Source: an uncultured bacterium (GTDB taxonomy: Bacteria > Hydrothermota > Hydrothermia > UBA1063 > CAJXJZ01). Taken from it: a DNA stretch of 64,000 nt. Position numbers and translations under genes: made by a program. Of the stretch, positions 6,981 to 15,585 are shown piece after piece (within the stretch, counting starts at the first letter, position 1; each line of letters begins with the position of its first letter). Location: contig CAJXJZ010000004.1 of NCBI GenBank assembly GCA_913055745.1, positions 23,952 to 87,951 on the forward strand, given 5' to 3'. The notes below the pieces were generated by a model. That model ran no database searches. It saw only the letters and a program-made list of their open reading frames with translations, and was not told where the DNA came from.

Positions 6981-9562
6981 TGTTTTACCTCCTTAATTTT
7001 ACTTTCAGCAAATTTCTTAATATCAGCATCCGGTGCTATTTCATAAATATATTGATAAATGGCAAGCGCCTCATCATTTTTCCCTTCATCCTCATACATC
7101 TTAGCAGCCTTTTTTAATGCATCCACAGCACCATAAACATCGCCCGAAGAATATAGTGCTATACCTAAATCTTTCAAGGCTTTCTCCTTATTCTTTGTGT
7201 TGGGATACTTCTCTAAGAGTTCTTTAAATACACGAGCGGCAGACTTATATCGCTTATTTTGTAATAATGCAACGCCCAATCCAAAGTACGCATCTTGTAC
7301 ATGTTCACCATCAGGGAAGAAATCAATATATTTCTTATAAGCAGAAGATGCATTATCCCAGTCCTTCACCATAGCAAAAAGTTGGCCTGCGTATATAAGG
7401 CTCTTTGGTGCTTTTTCGCTCTTTGGATAATCCATAGCAACCCTCATAAAGTAATCGGCAGCCTTTTTATATTTCTTCTCTTCATAATACCTAACACCTA
7501 AATCATATATAGCCTCAGCCGCATATTCACTGGTTGGAAATGCCTTTTCAAATTTTTCAAGCGCATTAGTATCCTCCTGGCTCTCATAGTAGAAGGCTTG
7601 TGACATACCTGTTTGTGCAGCACTCTTAAGTTCATCATCAGGATACAGTGTAAGGAATTTGTGATACTCTTCAATGGCCTTTGCAAACTCCTTCATGTTA
7701 AAGAAATTTTGTGCTTTGAGCAGCTGTGCCCTCGGGGCGCGCTTCCCATCAGGGAAGCTCTTTATAAGCCAATCTATATAAGTATTTGATTTGATATACT
7801 TCGCTGCTTTGCTATAGGTCTCTGCAAGTTTATATGCCGCCTCCTCTGCTATGGGAGAGGAACCAAATCTCCGCAGCAAATTCTCCCATGTCTCAACAGC
7901 ATCACCATACATCTTCATCGCGTAAAGAGTAAGACCCTTATAATACAAAGCATACGGAGTAAGCCAATTGAGATTTGGAAATGTATTACTAATCGCTGAA
8001 AACTCCCTGAAAGCAGACTTATAATCTCCTTTGTTGAAATAAACAACAGCAAGTCCCATATGCGACTGAATCGTAAAGAGTGTATCTGCATATACATTGG
8101 AAACCTCTTTTAGAACTTCCTCTGCGTTATCGTACCTTTCTTCAGCAATATATGTCCATCCAAGAGAAGATTTTGCATTACCAATAAGCAAACGGCTTCT
8201 TCCCTTATATTTTGCAATAATGGATAAATATACCTTTTCTGCCTCCTCATATCTGCCTGTCATATAGAGCGCCTCTGCCCTTAAAAGATTAGCCCACCCT
8301 GCCCATATATCATTGCTCTTTGAAAGTTCTGTAGTAAAAATAGTACTCACAGTTACCAACTTGTCAGGTTTCTTTTCTTTAAGAAGCGAGGCAAAATAAA
8401 AGGCAATGGCTGGGAGTCTTAGTGACGATACTGTATTGTTTTCAACAATGTCTTTGAATTCTAATTCTGATAGTGCATACCTATTTGTTTCAAAATAAAC
8501 AGCGCCAGCAAAATACGGACCCATTCCACCTAAGATGCCTCCAGGCAGCATAGACTTAAGTTGCAGGACAGCAAGTTTAAGGTTTTGTGTATCCCTTGAA
8601 AGATAATAACACTCTGCAATCCTAAAAAAGGATAAAACCTGCAAATCATGCGTTAAAACTTGAGTACGCGCCTTTTCAAAATATTTGATGGCATCTTTGA
8701 ACTTTTCCTCCCGCATTTTTGCATTACCCACAAAGTACGCAGAAAGGGAAGCATACTCAAAGGAAGATTTCTGTGCAAGAGGTAAAAGGTTCTTTATAGC
8801 CTCATCATACTTACCCAACTTGTAATAAGACACACCTACTAAATACTTAACATAATCAAATAAACTGTGCCCTGGAAAATCATTTAAAAATTCTTCTCCC
8901 TTCGTAATTACACCTTGATAATCCTCATAGATAAAAAGTGCCTCAACAATCCCGTATTTAATCGCGCCTTCAAGTTGGGTATTTTGGAAACTATCAAGCA
9001 TGGAACGATATAAATATATGGCCTCTTTGGGCCTCCCTGTGAACGCATAGGCCCTTCCCTCAAAAAGTTTGCCCCAAGGCAATGATGTATGTTTAAAGAA
9101 CTTAATAGACTCAAGATAATTACCCTTAATATATTGCAAAAGCCCTCTAAGAAAATAATCTCTACTTGAGTTTTTGTAATCAGGGAATTTTTCAAGTTTT
9201 TCAATGTACTTGAGTGCCTTATCTGTAAATCCATTTACCAAAAGATAAACGCTGAGGTTATAGTAAAGTTCTGGTTCAAGATAGGTTCCATTTACATCCT
9301 TTAAAAGTTTTTTACTCTCTTTAACGAACCTGTCTTTATATCCTGCATTGTATAAAAGTTCTCCAAGAAGGAACTTAGATTCCAGCCTATAAGGCGAATT
9401 AGAAAACTTCCCTATATCACCTTTTAGAACATTTAATGCATCCTCATACTTACCTTCTTTTAATAAGTGTTCTATATAAAGGTATCTATCCCTTAAGGTG
9501 AATTCTTCTTTTTTTGTTGAATTAGCACTTATAAGGATAGTAAATAATAGGAACATCTTCAT
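6977..9562 (-). CDS. Large periplasmic TPR-repeat protein
   Basis: 861 residues with a short signal peptide (MKMFLLFTILISANS) followed almost entirely by tetratricopeptide repeats (for example YRLESKFLLGELLYNAGYKD, KYLVGVSYYKLGKYDEAIKN, DLGVRYYEEKKYKKAADYFM, AYFGLGVALLQNKRYKSAAR). I count well over a dozen units by eye. C-terminal repeats resemble the CpoB/YbgF and BamD type. It sits directly before exbB, where Tol-Pal systems often carry a TPR protein (CpoB), but it is far longer. A periplasmic scaffold linking the motor to outer-membrane partners is likely, but this is inference. It overlaps both neighbours by 4 bases. Confidence 0.75.
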   Translation of the reverse strand: MKMFLLFTILISANSTKKEEFTLRDRYLYIEHLLKEGKYEDALNVLKGDIGKFSNSPYRLESKFLLGELLYNAGYKDRFVKESKKLLKDVNGTYLEPELYYNLSVYLLVNGFTDKALKYIEKLEKFPDYKNSSRDYFLRGLLQYIKGNYLESIKFFKHTSLPWGKLFEGRAYAFTGRPKEAIYLYRSMLDSFQNTQLEGAIKYGIVEALFIYEDYQGVITKGEEFLNDFPGHSLFDYVKYLVGVSYYKLGKYDEAIKNLLPLAQKSSFEYASLSAYFVGNAKMREEKFKDAIKYFEKARTQVLTHDLQVLSFFRIAECYYLSRDTQNLKLAVLQLKSMLPGGILGGMGPYFAGAVYFETNRYALSELEFKDIVENNTVSSLRLPAIAFYFASLLKEKKPDKLVTVSTIFTTELSKSNDIWAGWANLLRAEALYMTGRYEEAEKVYLSIIAKYKGRSRLLIGNAKSSLGWTYIAEERYDNAEEVLKEVSNVYADTLFTIQSHMGLAVVYFNKGDYKSAFREFSAISNTFPNLNWLTPYALYYKGLTLYAMKMYGDAVETWENLLRRFGSSPIAEEAAYKLAETYSKAAKYIKSNTYIDWLIKSFPDGKRAPRAQLLKAQNFFNMKEFAKAIEEYHKFLTLYPDDELKSAAQTGMSQAFYYESQEDTNALEKFEKAFPTSEYAAEAIYDLGVRYYEEKKYKKAADYFMRVAMDYPKSEKAPKSLIYAGQLFAMVKDWDNASSAYKKYIDFFPDGEHVQDAYFGLGVALLQNKRYKSAARVFKELLEKYPNTKNKEKALKDLGIALYSSGDVYGAVDALKKAAKMYEDEGKNDEALAIYQYIYEIAPDADIKKFAESKIKEVKQ

Positions 9563-10743
9563 AATGCCAACCTTATCTTTACAAGTTTGCCCGATTTTAC
9601 ATATTCGTTGCCATACTCATCTATAACATAGAGTTCATACCTATAAGTCCCGTCCGGTACAATCGTTCCATTTTTATCCCTTGCATCCCATAAAAGTACG
9701 AGTGGCGGTGTATTCTTCCCCTCAAATTTCCTGACAAATTCCCCACCACTGGTTTTAATAAGTAGTTTCCACTCTCTTACTCCATAGGGGATATTGATAT
9801 GTAGTCTTATCTTTGCAACTGCATTTTCCTCTGTTATATTCAAAACAGAAGGTTCTGATATAGCATAAATCCTATATCCACCGAAATTAACGGTGAACGA
9901 CAGCCTATGTATGTCATGGAACAGGGATATACCACGAGGTATTGAATAAGAGTAATCAATCTTAGCAGTGTAATTTTTATAATCCTTAGAAAAACCTACT
10001 CCCCCTGTCATCTCCCTTGAATTTATTCCACCTCTTACACTAAATATGTCAAGAACCTGGCCTTCTGCACCCAAAAAGGTTTGAAAACCGTAGAATGTAG
10101 AATAGAGTAAGTCAAAAGACATATGAAAAAATCTGGCAGGACTTACCACCCACCCTGTTATAAACTCCAACGGCGCCCTCTCTTTCTCTCCAGTATAAGA
10201 CAAAGATAAAGGAATAATATTTTTTATGCCTAATCCCCCACGAAAATACTTATTGATAATAAAATAACTTCCCACATCACACCCAAAGCCTGCTGCCATA
10301 TCCTCTCGTATTCTTGAATAAAGGAACTTTAATTTCAATCCGAGCGCAATCCTTGAACTTAGCCTCCTACCTAAAGACGCTCCGCCACCATACTGAACAA
10401 ACCAGTAAGTACCCGTATGATTATTGTATTCATTCCTCCCCTCAAATCCTTGCGTCTTTAATCCTGCGAGAAAGATACTGTAGTTTAGATTGTGCTGCAC
10501 GACCTTTGAAAAAACAAGAGAAGTAAAGGTCTCATCAAAAGGAAGTGGCGTGTAAGTGGCAGAAAAACCATTTTCCTTTAAGAATCCCAATGATGCAGGA
10601 TTGTATGCCCCAGAGAGGACATCTCCTGATATGCCGTAATATGCAGAACCCATAGAAAATGCTCGTGCACCATATCCATAATCAAGTAAATATCCTACAC
10701 TGCCCCCTAAATTTATAAAAATTATTAATAATATATTCACCAT
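9559..10743 (-). CDS. PorV/PorQ-family outer-membrane barrel with C-terminal FlgD-like Ig
   Basis: 394 residues. A hydrophobic N-terminus is followed by LLDYGYGARAFSMGSAY...GDVLSGAYNPASLGFL, the hallmark start of PorV/PorQ/UPF0164 proteins (ARAxxMGxA, then xNPA). A beta-barrel of about 270 residues follows. The last about 90 residues form a FlgD-type Ig domain (LVLLWDARDKNGTIVPDGTY, then YELYVIDEYGNE). In Bacteroidetes PorV shuttles T9SS cargo to the attachment complex. Cargo-like proteins occur elsewhere in this window, but no T9SS core gene does. It overlaps the TPR gene by 4 bases and the upstream Ig protein by 7. Confidence 0.72.
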   Translation of the reverse strand: MVNILLIIFINLGGSVGYLLDYGYGARAFSMGSAYYGISGDVLSGAYNPASLGFLKENGFSATYTPLPFDETFTSLVFSKVVQHNLNYSIFLAGLKTQGFEGRNEYNNHTGTYWFVQYGGGASLGRRLSSRIALGLKLKFLYSRIREDMAAGFGCDVGSYFIINKYFRGGLGIKNIIPLSLSYTGEKERAPLEFITGWVVSPARFFHMSFDLLYSTFYGFQTFLGAEGQVLDIFSVRGGINSREMTGGVGFSKDYKNYTAKIDYSYSIPRGISLFHDIHRLSFTVNFGGYRIYAISEPSVLNITEENAVAKIRLHINIPYGVREWKLLIKTSGGEFVRKFEGKNTPPLVLLWDARDKNGTIVPDGTYRYELYVIDEYGNEYVKSGKLVKIRLAL

Positions 10744-11705
10744 TCCACACCTACCCGTTTATAGAGTTTTTTTAAAACATATGGACCTTTGAAAACCCTT
10801 AATACCAGGATATACATTCCAGATGCCACTTTCTTTCCATTGTTATTTGTTCCGTCCCATTGTATTCTGTTCCATTTACCCGGCACTCCTCCATTTTCGC
10901 CAGGTGTTATCCTCTTCAAAAATACCGTGTTTCCAAAAGGATCCATTATTCTAATTTCAAGATCTGTAAATGACGATGGAAGTAGATACTCAATATTGGC
11001 TCTATCATAGCCATGCCCTATAGGAGATGGATAGAAAAACAAACTATCCCCAAAGACCCGTTGAGTATCAACCTCTGATGGATTTACAATAATCCTTGTG
11101 GTATCGGCAATTATACGACCTTTGTCATCCTTAAAATATCCTTCTACAAAAACCGTATCTCCTATATACGGATGGAAGAGTGCTTGGGCAATACCATTAA
11201 TATCTGTATTGCTCATAGAAGGCGATATTCCTCCACTACCTTTTACAACATTAAAATATATGTGCCTGCCTGCAACCAATGAATCAGGTGAATACGAATA
11301 GAGCCTGGCATAAACAGAATCCTCCTCATCGGAGTTTATACTCATTTTGGCTGGATACACAGATATGTAAAAATAAATAGTAGTATCAATTACCCATATT
11401 CGGATGGAATCAAAAGCTGTATCCCCCTCATAAATACCAAATAGGTATATATCTGTATAACCTGGGTTATGTGCTCTAAATACTGTCTGAGCGCTTCCCG
11501 ATGTATCGGTGTATAAGGCTGTATCACTTATTGCTACAATATCCGTATCAAGAGGCAATATTTTAATCTTTACACTATCTAAGGGATAGTTAGACGAATC
11601 TGTTGCTGTTATAGAAGCGGTGTCCACATCACCCTGAAAAAGTGTATCGTTATAGTTTATTTGTAACTTGGGCGTTATTGTTAGCAATACTAACAAAAGC
11701 ATCAT
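10737..11705 (-). CDS. Secreted Ig-like protein with FlgD-type C-terminal domain
   Basis: 322 residues, first gene of the Ton-type operon. A signal peptide (MMLLLVLLTITPKLQ) is followed by two invasin/intimin-like Ig segments (DTASITATDSSNYPLDSVKI, and SINSDEEDSVYARLYSYSPD with GIAQALF near the end). The C-terminal about 95 residues are a FlgD-type Ig domain with NRIQWDGTNNNGKKVASGMY, a form common at the ends of secreted proteins in WOR-3 and related lineages. A GGAGG site lies 8 bases before the ATG, behind the promoter at 11743-11771. Surface or periplasmic location is likely; function unknown. Confidence 0.7.
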   Translation of the reverse strand: MMLLLVLLTITPKLQINYNDTLFQGDVDTASITATDSSNYPLDSVKIKILPLDTDIVAISDTALYTDTSGSAQTVFRAHNPGYTDIYLFGIYEGDTAFDSIRIWVIDTTIYFYISVYPAKMSINSDEEDSVYARLYSYSPDSLVAGRHIYFNVVKGSGGISPSMSNTDINGIAQALFHPYIGDTVFVEGYFKDDKGRIIADTTRIIVNPSEVDTQRVFGDSLFFYPSPIGHGYDRANIEYLLPSSFTDLEIRIMDPFGNTVFLKRITPGENGGVPGKWNRIQWDGTNNNGKKVASGMYILVLRVFKGPYVLKKLYKRVGVEW

Positions 11706-11742
11706 TTATAGCCTCCATTTAAAGTTAAACCATTAGGATATA

Positions 11743-11771
11743 ATTATAATCCTGGATATGGAACCCGTCAA
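11743..11771 (-). promoter_or_regulatory. Promoter of the ten-gene Ton-type operon
   Basis: Minus strand: TTGACG (11771-11766), a 17-base spacer, then TATAAT (11748-11743). It begins just after the TGS GTPase stop at 11773. A leader of about 30 bases carrying GGAGG precedes the ATG at 11705. No later promoter is obvious down to 1684. Confidence 0.75.
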
Positions 11772-11772
11772 A

Positions 11773-12759
11773 TTATATATGAAACTCAACTATATCCCTA
11801 TCTTTTAGAACATAATTTATCTCTACTCTTTGGCCTGGGAACTTGGAAGATCCCCACACCCTTGCGAACTTTAGATTCTCTGCAAAATCCTTATGAATGC
11901 GTGCTGCTGCATCCCGAATTGTATCACCTTTTTTTAATATAAGGGGGTCTTCCATTGATGGTTTCTTACCTGGCTCTTTTGTATATACTCTAATAATACC
12001 GAGGTATTCAAAGAGTTTCTTTTTTAGAGCACTTAGGTTTTCCATAATAGATATGCCCAAAAGCGGAAATCTACCCTTAATTATCTCTTCTTTCAGGAAG
12101 TTAAAGACTTCTCCATTTTCATCAAGATCCTTTTTAGTGGCAATAACAATCGCCCTCTTCTTTACAGGACCAAAAAGCTCATCTCCACTAAGTCCTTCCC
12201 CTATCAGTATAATATTTTTACTCTTTAAAAGTTCTAAAAGGTCATCGAATAAAAATACGGAATCTCCATTATCAAGGGCAAGCACAATGAGAATAAGGTC
12301 TGCTCCTCGTATGATATCAATCTGCCAATAAACAAAATGGTCTTTTGTAATAGGTGGTAAATCTACTATCTGTATCTTTATATCTTCATAAGGCATCATG
12401 CCAACTTCTGGCACCTGTGTGGTAAATGGATACTCTGCAATGGCAACTTCTTTACCCGTAAGAGACTTAAGAAGAGAGGATTTTCCTGTGTTTGGTGGAC
12501 CCAAAAGTACAATCTGTCCTGCACCTTCTTTCTTAACATAGAATCCTCTCCGACTCTTCCCAGACTTCTTCTCCTCTTCAAGTTCTTTTTTAAGTCGTGA
12601 TAGTTTGGCTTTTATATCCGCCTGTAATTTGTCGGTGCCCTTGTGCTTAGGCAAATATGCCCACATCTTTTTGAGGGCAGCAATCTTCTCCTCTATGGTC
12701 CTTGCCTTTCTGTACTCTTCTTCTGCTGCAAGATACTGTGGTGTAAGGTTTGCCGGCAT
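11773..12759 (-). CDS. DRG-like GTPase with C-terminal TGS domain
   Basis: 328 residues. A helical Lys/Glu-rich N-terminus (about 1-70) precedes a small GTPase domain: G1 GPPNTGKSS (87-95), a switch segment PFTTQVPEVGMM, G3 region VDLPPI and G4 TKKD. The C-terminal about 80 residues form a TGS domain (IRVYTKEPGKKPSMEDPLIL, ending VLKDRDIVEFHI). This order matches archaeal/eukaryotic DRG proteins and their bacterial relatives, which associate with ribosomes. The G3 motif reads DLPP rather than the usual DxPG/DxxG, so hydrolysis may differ. One base separates it from purA upstream. Confidence 0.82.
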   Translation of the reverse strand: MPANLTPQYLAAEEEYRKARTIEEKIAALKKMWAYLPKHKGTDKLQADIKAKLSRLKKELEEEKKSGKSRRGFYVKKEGAGQIVLLGPPNTGKSSLLKSLTGKEVAIAEYPFTTQVPEVGMMPYEDIKIQIVDLPPITKDHFVYWQIDIIRGADLILIVLALDNGDSVFLFDDLLELLKSKNIILIGEGLSGDELFGPVKKRAIVIATKKDLDENGEVFNFLKEEIIKGRFPLLGISIMENLSALKKKLFEYLGIIRVYTKEPGKKPSMEDPLILKKGDTIRDAAARIHKDFAENLKFARVWGSSKFPGQRVEINYVLKDRDIVEFHI

Positions 12760-12760
12760 A

Positions 12761-14020
12761 CTAAATCAATCTATCTTCCTTTCCTTTGGAAATCTTATAT
12801 ATTTTAAGGCCAATATAATCTTCTATCTTATTTAGATACCTTTTCACTCCATCTGAAAATTCATCCCTTGTTTTTGCCGCTTTTATACCGTAAAAATTCC
12901 CAAATGTCTCATAGAGGGGTGTGGCCTTTTCAAGGAAATAGGTGGTAGGAGAAAGCGTTTCATATATTTTCCCATCCAAGTTATAAGATATTGCCGCTTT
13001 TACCTCTTTAAATCCATCAAGAACATCAAGTTTCGTCATAACAGGGTGTGTAACCCCATTTATCCAGATAGCATACCTTAAAAGCGGTAAATCAAGCCAT
13101 CCAACTCTTCTCTTTCTTCCAGTAGTAGCACCATACTCATTACCGACACGCCTAAGGGTTTCTCCAATATCATCATCAAGTTCAGTGGGAAAGGGTCCCT
13201 TGCCAACACGGGTTAGATAAGACTTGAAAACCCCATAAACCCTTCTTACATGAAATGGACCCAAACCTGCCGAAGAAAGCACGCCCCCCGCTATGGTGTG
13301 GGATGAGGTCACATAGGGATAGGTGCCATAAAAAATATCCAACAAAGTGCCCTGCGCACCTTCCATGAGCACAGCCCCACCTTTCTCTATCTCATCCTTT
13401 AACATTAAAGAAACATCACCGAGTGCGTCCTCAAAGGTCCACTTGTATTTTTCAAACCATGCAAATATCTCATCTTTATTCAATTTAGGCTCATTAAAAT
13501 GCTCAAGTAACATATTATTAAAATCAATTTGCCTATTTAGAGCATTTTCAAAATGTCTTTTATCAAGAATGTCTCCGGCTCTTACTGCAAAACGGGCATA
13601 CACATCTCTATAGCAGGGTGCTATTCCCCTTTTAGTACTACCTACACCACCCTCCTGTTCAAATAAACCATCTTCCTTTTTGTGAAATGGAAACACTATT
13701 GGTGTTCTTAAATCAATAAAATACCGACCTTTTACCTCTATCCCTTCTTGTTCAAGAAACTCTATCTCACGGGCAAGCACCTCAGGATCCAAAGCAACAC
13801 CGGGTGCAATAGCCACTTTTGTATTATTGTGAAGAATACCCGTTGGAAGAAGGTGTAATACGTTTTTTTTGCCCCTAACATACACTGTATGTCCTGCATT
13901 GGCACCACCTTGAAACCTCACTATAAGGGAATACTTCCTTGAAAGGTAGTGCACTATTCGCCCCTTACCTTCATCGCCCCATTGCAATCCAAGTACAACA
14001 TCTACATAGCCCTTTTTCAT
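12761..14020 (-). CDS. purA: Adenylosuccinate synthase
   Basis: 419 residues, normal length. It catalyses the GTP-dependent joining of IMP and aspartate to adenylosuccinate, the first committed AMP step. GLQWGDEGKGR near the N-terminus carries the catalytic Asp and the P-loop-like element. RFQGGANAGHTVYV, GVGSTKRGIAPCY, EGAQGTLLDIFYGTYPYVTSS and TTGRKRRVGWLDL are all family signatures. It has its own promoter only 9 bases before the ATG and no ribosome site. The TGS GTPase follows after one base. Confidence 0.95.
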   Translation of the reverse strand: MKKGYVDVVLGLQWGDEGKGRIVHYLSRKYSLIVRFQGGANAGHTVYVRGKKNVLHLLPTGILHNNTKVAIAPGVALDPEVLAREIEFLEQEGIEVKGRYFIDLRTPIVFPFHKKEDGLFEQEGGVGSTKRGIAPCYRDVYARFAVRAGDILDKRHFENALNRQIDFNNMLLEHFNEPKLNKDEIFAWFEKYKWTFEDALGDVSLMLKDEIEKGGAVLMEGAQGTLLDIFYGTYPYVTSSHTIAGGVLSSAGLGPFHVRRVYGVFKSYLTRVGKGPFPTELDDDIGETLRRVGNEYGATTGRKRRVGWLDLPLLRYAIWINGVTHPVMTKLDVLDGFKEVKAAISYNLDGKIYETLSPTTYFLEKATPLYETFGNFYGIKAAKTRDEFSDGVKRYLNKIEDYIGLKIYKISKGKEDRLI

Positions 14021-14029
14021 AACCTGTTT

Positions 14030-14057
14030 ATTATACAGTGGTAAAATCGCAACGCAA
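14030..14057 (-). promoter_or_regulatory. purA promoter, near-leaderless
   Basis: Minus strand TTGCGT (14057-14052), a 16-base spacer and TATAAT (14035-14030). Only 9 bases separate the -10 box from the ATG at 14020, leaving no room for a ribosome site. Confidence 0.6.
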
Positions 14058-14083
14058 AACCCCCTCTCTCATACAAACAATGT

Positions 14084-14112
14084 TTGACCGACTTTTACTA
14101 AACTCTTAAAAT
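14084..14112 (+). promoter_or_regulatory. rplY promoter
   Basis: TTGACC (14084-14089), a 17-base spacer and TAAAAT (14107-14112). A leader of about 30 bases with GAAGGAGG precedes the rplY ATG at 14150. It is divergent from the purA promoter. Confidence 0.75.
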
Positions 14113-14149
14113 ATTACAACTTAAAGAATTGAGAAGGAGGTAAGATTTT

Positions 14150-14773
14150 ATGGAATATGTCTTAACAGGTAAAAAAAGAGAAAAAAAGGGGAAGGAATAC
14201 GCTAAAAAACTGCGTAAAGAAGGTTGGATTCCTGCTGTTATATATGGTAAGGGTGAGGAAAATCTTCATCTTATGATAAATGCCCACGATTTTGAAACCT
14301 TTTTTAGAGCATCTCAGGGTGAAAATGTTATTATTTCCCTTAAAGTGGAAGGAGCGGATGATAAAAGGGTTATAGTAAAGGAAATTCAACGAGACCCTGT
14401 ATACGGCAAACTCCAGCATGTTGATTTTCAAATCATCCATAAAGGAGAAAAGATAGTAGCCAATGTACCTATAGTCCTTATAGGAACACCAAAGGGCGTA
14501 AAAGAAGGTGGGGTTCTTGAACATAATATCAAAGAGGTAGAGATAAGGGCAATACCATCCAAATTACCACCTCATATAGAACTCAATATAGAAAATCTTG
14601 GTATTGGTGAGATGATAAAGGTTGGTGATATAAAATTAGAGGGGATTGAGATACTTGAAGACCCTGAAGAGATCGTATGCGTGGTACTCCACAGAAGAAA
14701 GGAAGAAGAAAAGCCCGCTGCTGAAGAAGGAGAAACAGAAGAAGAACAGGAAGAAGGTGGCACGACCGAATAA
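14150..14773 (+). CDS. rplY: 50S ribosomal protein L25 (CTC/TL5 type)
   Basis: 207 residues, the long CTC form. The N-terminal 5S rRNA-binding domain has the REKKGKEYAKKLRKEGWIPA and VIYGKG segments. The C-terminal TL5-type domain follows (GVLEHNIKEVEIRAIPSKLP, then HIELNIENLGIGEMIKVGDI). It ends in an acidic EEEKPAAEEGETEEEQEE tail. Start: GAAGGAGG 7-8 bases before the ATG. The adjacent pth is the common bacterial arrangement. It heads a 14-gene plus-strand run. Confidence 0.93.
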   Translation: MEYVLTGKKREKKGKEYAKKLRKEGWIPAVIYGKGEENLHLMINAHDFETFFRASQGENVIISLKVEGADDKRVIVKEIQRDPVYGKLQHVDFQIIHKGEKIVANVPIVLIGTPKGVKEGGVLEHNIKEVEIRAIPSKLPPHIELNIENLGIGEMIKVGDIKLEGIEILEDPEEIVCVVLHRRKEEEKPAAEEGETEEEQEEGGTTE

Positions 14774-15344
14774 ATACCTTTTAGTGGGATTGGGAAACCC
14801 CTATCCCACTTATTTTCATACATACCATAATATCGGCTTTCTCTTTTTAGACTTTTTTGCCCAAAAGAACAAATTGAGATTTATTCCAGGAAAGGGAAGG
14901 TATTTCTTTTCACAAACCAATAATCTATATCTATTAAAACCCGCAACATATATGAACCTATCTGGTGAAGGCGTATTGGATTTTTTGGAGAAAGAGGCAT
15001 ACATTATGCCAGAACATATTATTGTCATTCACGATGATATGGACATGCCTAAGTATTCTGTTAAATTAAAACTTGGAGGCTCAAGTGGTGGGCACAAAGG
15101 TATTGAATCTATAATATACCATCTTGAAACAGAAGAGTTTTGGAGACTTAAGATAGGCATCTCAAAACCATCTGATATGCCGCCAAAGGACTATGTCTTA
15201 TCTGTTATACCAGAGGTAGAACAAAAGAGATATTTGCTACTTTTTGAAGATATGAGTTATATACTTCAGAATATAGGTGTGAAGGATATGCAAATTATTC
15301 AGCAGGAAATAAACACAATAAGGAAAAAATATGTTGTTCTTTAA
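14757..15344 (+). CDS. pth: Peptidyl-tRNA hydrolase
   Basis: 195 residues from the GTG at 14757; a longer in-frame extension to 14646 lies inside rplY and has no homology to the family. Pth releases peptides from stalled peptidyl-tRNA. Catalytic and substrate residues are visible: GLGNP (Asn14), YHNIGF (His24), YMNLSG (Asn67) and VIHDDMDMP (Asp93). LGGSSGGHKGIESI is the other signature. It overlaps the end of rplY by 17 bases. Confidence 0.92.
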   Translation: MARPNKYLLVGLGNPYPTYFHTYHNIGFLFLDFFAQKNKLRFIPGKGRYFFSQTNNLYLLKPATYMNLSGEGVLDFLEKEAYIMPEHIIVIHDDMDMPKYSVKLKLGGSSGGHKGIESIIYHLETEEFWRLKIGISKPSDMPPKDYVLSVIPEVEQKRYLLLFEDMSYILQNIGVKDMQIIQQEINTIRKKYVVL

Positions 15345-15585
15345 GAGGGAAACAGAGACAAATACACAATTTATTGGTCCTGTATATGAAAACGAGTATA
15401 AAAAACTTATAAAGAAAGACAAAATAAGGGCACTCTCATATCTGAGAAGAGCAGCACTTCTCCTTTTTCCATTGAAACCCGAACTCTGGGATACATACAT
15501 AGCACAAAAACGTGAGGTATTCCATAGTAGAAGGTCTAAAAAGAACATAATGATGGACTTGAGAAACGAGATGGAGGATCTATAA
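15331..15585 (+). CDS. Small basic hypothetical protein
   Basis: 84 residues, start overlapping the end of pth by 14 bases, stop immediately followed by the next ATG. It is mostly helical and charged (YENEYKKLIKKDKIRALSYL, AQKREVFHSRRSKKNIMMDL) with no signal peptide or membrane segment. I do not recognise it. The tight fit between two solid genes in the same direction supports it as real. The RRAALLLFPLKPELW stretch looks like a short TPR-type helix pair, but that is weak. Confidence 0.55.
   Translation: MLFFKRETETNTQFIGPVYENEYKKLIKKDKIRALSYLRRAALLLFPLKPELWDTYIAQKREVFHSRRSKKNIMMDLRNEMEDL

Noticed and set aside
14646..14756. Upstream extension of pth
   Set aside because: It lies inside rplY. 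The family begins at VARPNKYLLVGLGNP, encoded from the GTG at 14757.
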